Part shown: one piece after another, positions 59,189-64,000 of the stretch | Position numbering within the stretch: the first letter of the stretch is position 1 | Layout: the number at the start of each line of letters is the position of its first letter | Origin: G965261775 sp965261775 | Lineage (GTDB): Bacteria; Pseudomonadota; Gammaproteobacteria; Eutrophobiales; Eutrophobiaceae | Assembly: GCA_965261775.1 (NCBI GenBank) | Contig: OZ253477.1 | Coordinates: 186,001-250,000 of the forward strand | Length of the DNA stretch: 64,000 nt | Reading direction: 5' to 3' | Made by a program: the position numbers and the translations under genes | Notes under the pieces: generated by a model | The model's input: the letters and a program-made list of their open reading frames with translations, nothing else | Told to the model about the DNA's origin: nothing | Databases searched by the model: none

Positions 59189-59793
59189 TCTGTATCTTTC
59201 AATATCCCCCCATTTCCGGAAATCCCTTTCGCACGAAGCGCTCTGGAAACGCACAAAAATCATCCGTTAATCTGCGGTATCCGCAGATGACAGAAAATGA
59301 ATGTGTAAGGTATTGAGAGATGAATAATAGGGGAGACGCTGGTGACGATATGGCGTAAAATTATATTGAAGTTAAATTTGAGGGAGATAAAGGGTTTGGT
59401 ATATGTGTCCGATGTTCGCCGGTTTCTGCAAAAAGATGTTGGAGTCAGCGGGACGGGGTGATTTTTCAAGTGGGGGAAACCGTCCAGCAGTAGTTTGCTG
59501 AAGGGGATCGTGACATTACAGCTTGAATGGTTAAACTATGCCCCGTATGGTTTTTCCGCCGTCGTCAATTTATTGTCAAAAAGCATTTGGGGTGTCCCCG
59601 TGTTCCTTGACGGACATAGCTGGTGGACGGATTGCCGGGGGGAACAGCCTGGAGACAAGATGGCGCGTACGGGACAGCCAAAAGAAAATGGTAAGTCAAA
59701 CGCCGCCTCGCCCGCCTGTCGAGTCGGAGGTGACCGGATGGAAAGCGGCGTGTATCGCACAAGCGGGCCTGGCCTGATGGATCTGCCTGGGCC
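59189..59793. other. 605-bp gap inside the envelope cluster
   Basis: The only large gap in the cluster. It holds a perfect 8-bp palindromic hairpin ATCTGCGG-tat-CCGCAGAT (59270-59288), a possible operator or weak terminator. A 45-codon open frame follows (59355-59490, containing YIEVKFEGDKGFGICVRCSP and GVIFQVGETVQQ) that I cannot place. A weak TTG-started frame to 59797 would overlap the next start. A promoter for the downstream half may lie here, but none is clear. Confidence 0.45.
59270..59288. promoter_or_regulatory. Palindrome, possible operator
   Basis: ATCTGCGG and CCGCAGAT with a 3-base centre, about 80 bp after the TPR gene. No T-run follows, so binding site is as likely as terminator. 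Confidence 0.3.
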
Positions 59794-61857
59794 ATGAACC
59801 ATAAAAAGGGCGAGCGGACGGCGATCAAACCGGTTAAATTCAAGCCGGTTAAACATGCTCCCGGTATTGATTTCAAACAACTGCAGCCCGACAGCAGGAT
59901 ATGTCTTGTCGTTATCCTGTGCTTGCTGGGTATTTTCGGCTGGGGACTGTTTACTGTCAGGGCAATTGATATCAGCTCTGTTCCCGAACAAGCGGAGATA
60001 GACATTGACACCTTGTTCAAACTGAAACTTGCCAGGCGTTATCTGGTCTTCCCCGGCGATTATGCTATACATTTGTCCGCGGAAGGCTATCATCCCCTCA
60101 GGGACACGCTCAGCGTGGATAAAAAGATACGCGGTCAGAAAGTCGCTTACCGACTGGAAAAACTGCCGGGCCATCTGCAGCTTGTTCTGGATCGGGGTAT
60201 TGAGGCGGAAATTTCAGTTGACGGTGTGTCAAAAGGCAAGATCTCGTCAATTGTCACCAACATCATGCCGGGCAAACGCCGAATACAGATTACCGCGGAT
60301 GGATATTTACCCTGGCGGCGGGAGATTGATATTCAGGGTATGGGGCGGATCCAGATTCTGGAACCGGAAATGAAGCCAGCCTGGGCGAACGTTTCCATCA
60401 CTTCCAGCCCGGTAGCGATGGTTTATATTGATGGGAAGAAGCGAGGTAAAACGCCCTTGAAGACGGAGATTATGCAAGGCAGACGCATGATAATGATAAA
60501 TCTGGATGACTACAAACCTTGGGAAAGGGAACTGGATATTGTCGCTGGTGAAGACGTTCAATTACACGGCATTGAGTTGGAAAAGGCAGACGTGGTTATC
60601 AATATCAAAAGCCGTCCCGGCAAAGCCAGTGTCACCATCAATGGTGAATACCGGGGACAAACCCCGCTTCAAGTCGCGGTAGACGCCGATAAAAAAAACA
60701 ACATTCGCCTGTTCAAACAGGGGTATCAGCGTTACAGTCGTGACCTCGTGCTACAGGCGGGCAATAAAAGAACACTGGATATAATATTGCTTGAGGAACG
60801 GGTTGAAGTGCAATTCAAGGTCTCCCCGGCGGATGCCGAACTGTTCATTGACGGCGAATCGCGCGGCGCGGCGACTCAGACTTTGTCTCTCGTCACTCGT
60901 CCGCACAAGATTGAAATTAAAAAGCCGGGCTATATCAATTATGCTTCTGTGATAACGCCAGGCGCGGGTATTCGGCAGATCGTGAATGCCGTCCTGAAAT
61001 CCGAACAGGAAGCAAAACAGGAATCTGTAAAATCCCTTATTCAAACCGCGGCGGGTCAGCAATTGAAACTGTTCCGTCCCAACGTCGGGTTTCTCATGGG
61101 AGCATCTCGCCGGGAGCCGGGTCGACGTGCGAATGAAACGCTCCGTAAAGTGAAACTGACACGGCCTTTTTACCTTGCCCTGAAAGAGATCAGCAACGCA
61201 CAATATCGTATGTATCACAAGGAGCATACTTCTAAGAACACGGGGGGGATGAGCCTTGACGGTGATGATCAGCCCGTGGTGAATATCAGCTGGGAGCAGG
61301 CGGCGATGTATTGCAACTGGCTTTCAACGGGGGAAGGACTGGTGCCGGTCTATCGGCTTGAAGGCGGCAAAATCACCGGTTTTGATTCTCGTGCTAATGG
61401 TTATCGCCTGCCCACCGAAGCCGAGTGGGCCTGGGCGGCACGCTATCAGGGGCCGAATAATATGTTGAAGTTTCCCTGGGGTGAAAAGTTTCCCCCGACA
61501 GGCGTTATCGGCAATTTTGCCGATCAATCTGCTGCCAATATCGTCGCCACAGTGATCCCCGGTTATCGGGACGGTTATATCGTCACCGCACCGACGGGGA
61601 GTTTCGCGCCCAATTTCAGGGGAATATGGGATATTTCCGGCAATGCGGCAGAATGGATTCATGACTACTACGCGGCGCCTGTGGAAAAGGCTGTGCTAGT
61701 GGTTGATCCAATGGGGCCAAAAAAGGGTCGGCATCATGTCATTCGTGGCGCGGGTTGGGCGCAGGGCAACATTTCGGTTTTGCGGTTGTCTTACCGTGAT
61801 TATGGCGAAGGAGGCCGTGACGATACCGGATTTCGTATTGCTCGCTATCTAGAGTGA
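59794..61857 (+). CDS. PEGA-repeat protein with formylglycine-generating enzyme (SUMF1/FGE-sulfatase) domain
   Basis: 687 residues. Short basic cytoplasmic end, one helix (ICLVVILCLLGIFGWGLFTV, ~36-55), then about five PEGA-like repeats (~57-410), seen as SVPEQAEIDIDTLF, SSPVAMVYIDGKKRGKTPLK, SRPGKASVTINGEYRGQTPL, and VSPADAELFIDGESRGAATQ. A C-terminal FGE-sulfatase fold (~430-687) follows: GFLMGASRREPGRRANETLR, PVVNISWEQAAMYCNWLSTG, GYRLPTEAEWAWAARYQGPN, WDISGNAAEWIHDYYA and HHVIRGAGWAQGNISVLRLS. PEGA domains bind surfaces; the FGE-like domain may be catalytic or only structural, as only one Cys is seen in it. Periplasmic, N-in. Confidence 0.85.
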   Translation: MNHKKGERTAIKPVKFKPVKHAPGIDFKQLQPDSRICLVVILCLLGIFGWGLFTVRAIDISSVPEQAEIDIDTLFKLKLARRYLVFPGDYAIHLSAEGYHPLRDTLSVDKKIRGQKVAYRLEKLPGHLQLVLDRGIEAEISVDGVSKGKISSIVTNIMPGKRRIQITADGYLPWRREIDIQGMGRIQILEPEMKPAWANVSITSSPVAMVYIDGKKRGKTPLKTEIMQGRRMIMINLDDYKPWERELDIVAGEDVQLHGIELEKADVVINIKSRPGKASVTINGEYRGQTPLQVAVDADKKNNIRLFKQGYQRYSRDLVLQAGNKRTLDIILLEERVEVQFKVSPADAELFIDGESRGAATQTLSLVTRPHKIEIKKPGYINYASVITPGAGIRQIVNAVLKSEQEAKQESVKSLIQTAAGQQLKLFRPNVGFLMGASRREPGRRANETLRKVKLTRPFYLALKEISNAQYRMYHKEHTSKNTGGMSLDGDDQPVVNISWEQAAMYCNWLSTGEGLVPVYRLEGGKITGFDSRANGYRLPTEAEWAWAARYQGPNNMLKFPWGEKFPPTGVIGNFADQSAANIVATVIPGYRDGYIVTAPTGSFAPNFRGIWDISGNAAEWIHDYYAAPVEKAVLVVDPMGPKKGRHHVIRGAGWAQGNISVLRLSYRDYGEGGRDDTGFRIARYLE

Positions 61858-61861
61858 CCGT

Positions 61862-62155
61862 GTGAACAGGCAAAAAATGATACTGTTATTGATCGGGATA
61901 CTATTTTTCCCGCTCGCGTTGGCGCAGCCGGGCAGCAGAGATGATGATGCTCCGGCACAGCCGACGTTGCCCGCGCCGCCGTCAACGCCTGATCTGCCGG
62001 CCCTTCCCGACCCCACCGTATCCCCGATGTACACCAAGCCGCAGGGAGTGCAGAATAATAAGGAAATCCGAACAGAAGACGAAAGCTACAAAGAGTTTAA
62101 CCCAAGTGAAAGTATTTCCGAAGATACCCCGGTCGCATTTCCTGCAGATATATAG
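61862..62155 (+). CDS. Small proline-rich exported protein
   Basis: 97 residues from a GTG 4 bp after the PEGA stop. Signal peptide MNRQKMILLLIGILFFPLAL with cleavage likely at LAQPG. The rest is proline-rich and disordered (PAQPTLPAPPSTPDLPALPD) with a charged tail (NNKEIRTEDESYKEFNPSES). Its place between the PEGA gene and the channel gene, with 3-4 bp gaps on both sides, suggests a small periplasmic linker or partner of the complex. Confidence 0.75.
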   Translation: MNRQKMILLLIGILFFPLALAQPGSRDDDAPAQPTLPAPPSTPDLPALPDPTVSPMYTKPQGVQNNKEIRTEDESYKEFNPSESISEDTPVAFPADI

Positions 62156-62158
62156 AAC

Positions 62159-62962
62159 ATGAAACTGAGACACAGTACCAGCGACGATTTTTTCTATCAG
62201 TTGTTCTCATTGATACTGGCCATTGTTTTCGTGCATACGATCTATGTCACGCTGATCCGCCCCAATGCCGAGGTGATACAGCAGGAGCAGCTCGCGCAGC
62301 AGCAGGCGGGGAAAACCTATCAGGCGGCACGATCCGTTTATATTGTCGTCAAGGATTTTGAACAGGAGGCCTGTTTTATACTGGCACTGTGGGCCCTTGC
62401 CATCGCCGCATTCAAATTGAAATTCTCTCTGCAGGAGCGGCGTTTACTCGGACAATCATTGCTTGATGTGGCACCTGGCACCAGCATTCTTCCAGAGGAT
62501 ACGCGCCAATACATGCGCTCGTTGCAATCTCTGCCGGAGGAACAGCAGGACTATCTGTTGCCTCGCGCCTTGCTCGGTGCTCTGCAGCGTTTTGGTTCCA
62601 CCCGCAACGTACAGGATGTCGCCTCGGCAGTGAAGGAAGTCTGTGAAGCGGAATCGGATCGTCTGGATTCCGAACTCTCCATGATCCGTTATATTATTTG
62701 GGCCATTCCCTCAATCGGATTTATTGGCACTGTGCGTGGCATCAGTGAAGCGCTTGCCCAAGCGCATCGGGCCGTACAGGGGGATATTGTCGGGGTCACC
62801 GTCAGTCTTGGGGTCGCGTTTAACTCCACCTTTATTGCGCTGATCCTCAGCATATTGATCATGTTCCTCATCCACCAGTTGCAACTGCTGCAGGAAAGGC
62901 TTGTGCTGGATACGCACAATTACGCCGATGTCAATTTGATCAGGCATTTGCAGGTTCGCTGA
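62159..62962 (+). CDS. MotA/TolQ/ExbB-family proton channel subunit
   Basis: 267 residues. Four likely helices: ~12-33, ~70-88, ~175-192 and ~211-238. The MotA/TolQ/ExbB signature is in TM3-TM4: AIPSIGFIGTVRGISEALAQ and SLGVAFNSTFIALILSILIM. It has a large cytoplasmic loop between TM2 and TM3 rich in charged helices. These proteins form pentameric channels that use the proton gradient to drive an ExbD/TolR/MotB-type partner. No such partner is seen in the window; it may lie beyond 64000. It is embedded with the PEGA and actin-like genes. Confidence 0.88.
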   Translation: MKLRHSTSDDFFYQLFSLILAIVFVHTIYVTLIRPNAEVIQQEQLAQQQAGKTYQAARSVYIVVKDFEQEACFILALWALAIAAFKLKFSLQERRLLGQSLLDVAPGTSILPEDTRQYMRSLQSLPEEQQDYLLPRALLGALQRFGSTRNVQDVASAVKEVCEAESDRLDSELSMIRYIIWAIPSIGFIGTVRGISEALAQAHRAVQGDIVGVTVSLGVAFNSTFIALILSILIMFLIHQLQLLQERLVLDTHNYADVNLIRHLQVR

Positions 62963-62972
62963 ACAGATCGTC

Positions 62973-64000
62973 ATGGTAGATACCTTTATTGAAATTAACG
63001 ACAGCGACATCAGGGTGGCGCAGCGCAATACCATCATATTGAACAGCCCCGGCTATGCGGTACTGAATAAAGACAAACTGCATCTCGGCAATGAGGCCCT
63101 GGGCCTGTCGAGTCTGAAACCGCGCATGACCTGCAATCGTTTCTGGAGTAACCTCAATCAGGAACCTCTCCCGATAAAATCAAAACACATACGCCATCAT
63201 GCTGATTTAGCTTACGCGCATTTGCTGGATATTCATGAACAGATCGGAAAGCCTGATGAGATCATCTTTATCGTCCCCGGCTATTATAATAAGGAGCATC
63301 TTGCGTTACTACTCGGTCTGGTGGAAGCCGGCCCGTTTCGGGCGGGTGGTCTGTTCGATGCCCCGGTGGTGGCGGCGTCAAGCGTTGCTCCCGAGACATC
63401 CGGTACCTGTTACTATCTTGAAATCTATCTTCATCATTTTACCGTGACCAGGTTGCAAATCGACAGGGAAATCAAAAAGATTGATACGGAAATCAATGAC
63501 TCTGTGAACGGGCTGCTCGGCGTCTATAGCGAATGCGTCAATTACATCGCCGATCAGTTTATTGCACAGACGCGTTTTGACCCCTTGCGCCATGCCGAGA
63601 CCGAGCGGACGCTTTACGAACAGCTTCCCAGTAAGCTTGCCTCACTCTGCGAACGAGCTGAAATCCCGATGCGGCTGGAATTTGCCGGTACTGGATATAC
63701 GGTCAACATAAAAAGCCGCCCCTTACTGGAAAAATTAAATCCGCTTTATGAAAAAATCACGCAGACCCTCGACCCCGAATTATGTTGCTTTGTCAGTCAC
63801 AGAATCGCCGTGTTGCCCGGTTTTACCGATGCACTCAATCATTATATCGTTGTTGATGAACAGGCTGTTTTCAAAAACTGCCAACGCTATCTGCCCGCTA
63901 TTGGTCGCAAGGACGGTAGTTTTCATCTTGTTGATCGTTTGCCTTTCATGGACGATTCCTGCAGTTCTCCCTCTTTAGCGAATTCTCCCGTGCCAGGTAC
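62973..64000 (+). CDS. Actin/Hsp70-fold protein, C-terminus outside the window
   Basis: Open from the ATG at 62973 to the edge (342 codons). The N-terminus reads IILNSPGYAVLNKDKLHLGN, EALGLSSLKPRMTCNRFWSN, then HADLAYAHLLDIHEQIGKPD, EIIFIVPGYYNKEHLALLLG, LVEAGPFRAGGLFDAPVVAA. The order of strand, VPGYYN and GLFDAPVVAA resembles the sugar-kinase/Hsp70/PilM-like actin fold. Classic Hsp70 phosphate motifs (DxGT) are absent at the start, where NSPGYA stands. Position 10 bp after the channel gene makes it the cytoplasmic part of the same complex. ATPase activity is unproven. Confidence 0.7.
   Translation, partial: MVDTFIEINDSDIRVAQRNTIILNSPGYAVLNKDKLHLGNEALGLSSLKPRMTCNRFWSNLNQEPLPIKSKHIRHHADLAYAHLLDIHEQIGKPDEIIFIVPGYYNKEHLALLLGLVEAGPFRAGGLFDAPVVAASSVAPETSGTCYYLEIYLHHFTVTRLQIDREIKKIDTEINDSVNGLLGVYSECVNYIADQFIAQTRFDPLRHAETERTLYEQLPSKLASLCERAEIPMRLEFAGTGYTVNIKSRPLLEKLNPLYEKITQTLDPELCCFVSHRIAVLPGFTDALNHYIVVDEQAVFKNCQRYLPAIGRKDGSFHLVDRLPFMDDSCSSPSLANSPVPG

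Noticed and set aside
59495..59797. Open frame of 100 codons overlapping the PEGA gene start as ATGA
   Set aside because: It starts with TTG, has no ribosome site, and the sequence (Gly/Arg/Trp-rich, no hydrophobic pattern or family) does not look like a protein; the overlap is probably chance.

Overview
The window reads as a chromosomal segment of a gammaproteobacterium. The evidence is gene order: uvrA and ssb divergent, the run yciB/yciO/trpS/scpA/scpB/rluB, the run tpiA/secG/tRNA-Leu, cysI with a DUF934 gene, and dapE/zapE. No rRNA operon or CRISPR array was seen. I cannot name the genus.

Left flank (1-8.3 kb): a partial dicarboxylate/cation symporter and fabI on the minus strand, then a four-gene peptide-type ABC importer on the plus strand (binding protein, two permeases, fused double ATPase).

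Accessory region 1 (8.3-25.1 kb) is the most unusual part. It is a minus-strand pile-up of at least ten Rhs (YD-repeat) C-terminal cassettes. A cassette is a short piece of Rhs core, a linker, a variable toxin tip and an immunity-like gene. No full-length rhs gene lies in the window. Most tips are frameshifted and many immunity genes look intact; one cassette (20957-22252) is a complete open frame. Breakpoints recur at two conserved places: the Rhs core motif around VHMNGRVYDPHIG, and a pre-toxin motif GG(D)KFKNGAxTGAF. Three SymE-like genes lie head-to-head and antisense to core pieces. A block of about 1.2 kb is present at both ends of the array. IS66 and IS3 scraps, a broken CHC2 zinc-finger gene and an Xre-BrnT-BrnA operon interrupt it. 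Most immunity-like proteins are predicted lipoproteins or membrane proteins, which suggests toxins acting in the cell envelope.

Core region (25.3-51.3 kb) holds housekeeping genes: glutathione reductase, a mercuric-reductase-like flavoprotein with a TVP38 membrane protein, polyphosphate:AMP phosphotransferase, an isocitrate-lyase/PEP-mutase family enzyme, uvrA, ssb, pyruvate kinase, cysI, zapE, dapE, dam, bolA, yciB, yciO, trpS, scpAB, rluB, an endonuclease III relative, tpiA, secG and tRNA-Leu(GAG).

Accessory region 2 (51.2-54.4 kb) is a small island. A 15-bp copy of the tRNA-Leu 3' end lies at 54362-54376, like attL/attR of a tRNA-targeting element that has lost its integrase. It carries a DUF6161-like membrane protein, a collapsed AAA ATPase, a secreted toxin-like protein with a CPCC immunity-type partner, and an orphan hypothetical.

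Right end (55.5-64 kb): a same-strand cluster of two lipoproteins, a membrane TPR-like protein, a PEGA-repeat/FGE-sulfatase protein, a proline-rich exported peptide, a MotA/TolQ/ExbB-type channel subunit and an actin/Hsp70-like protein that runs off the window. I know no standard name for this combination. It is the second main candidate for an undescribed envelope machine.
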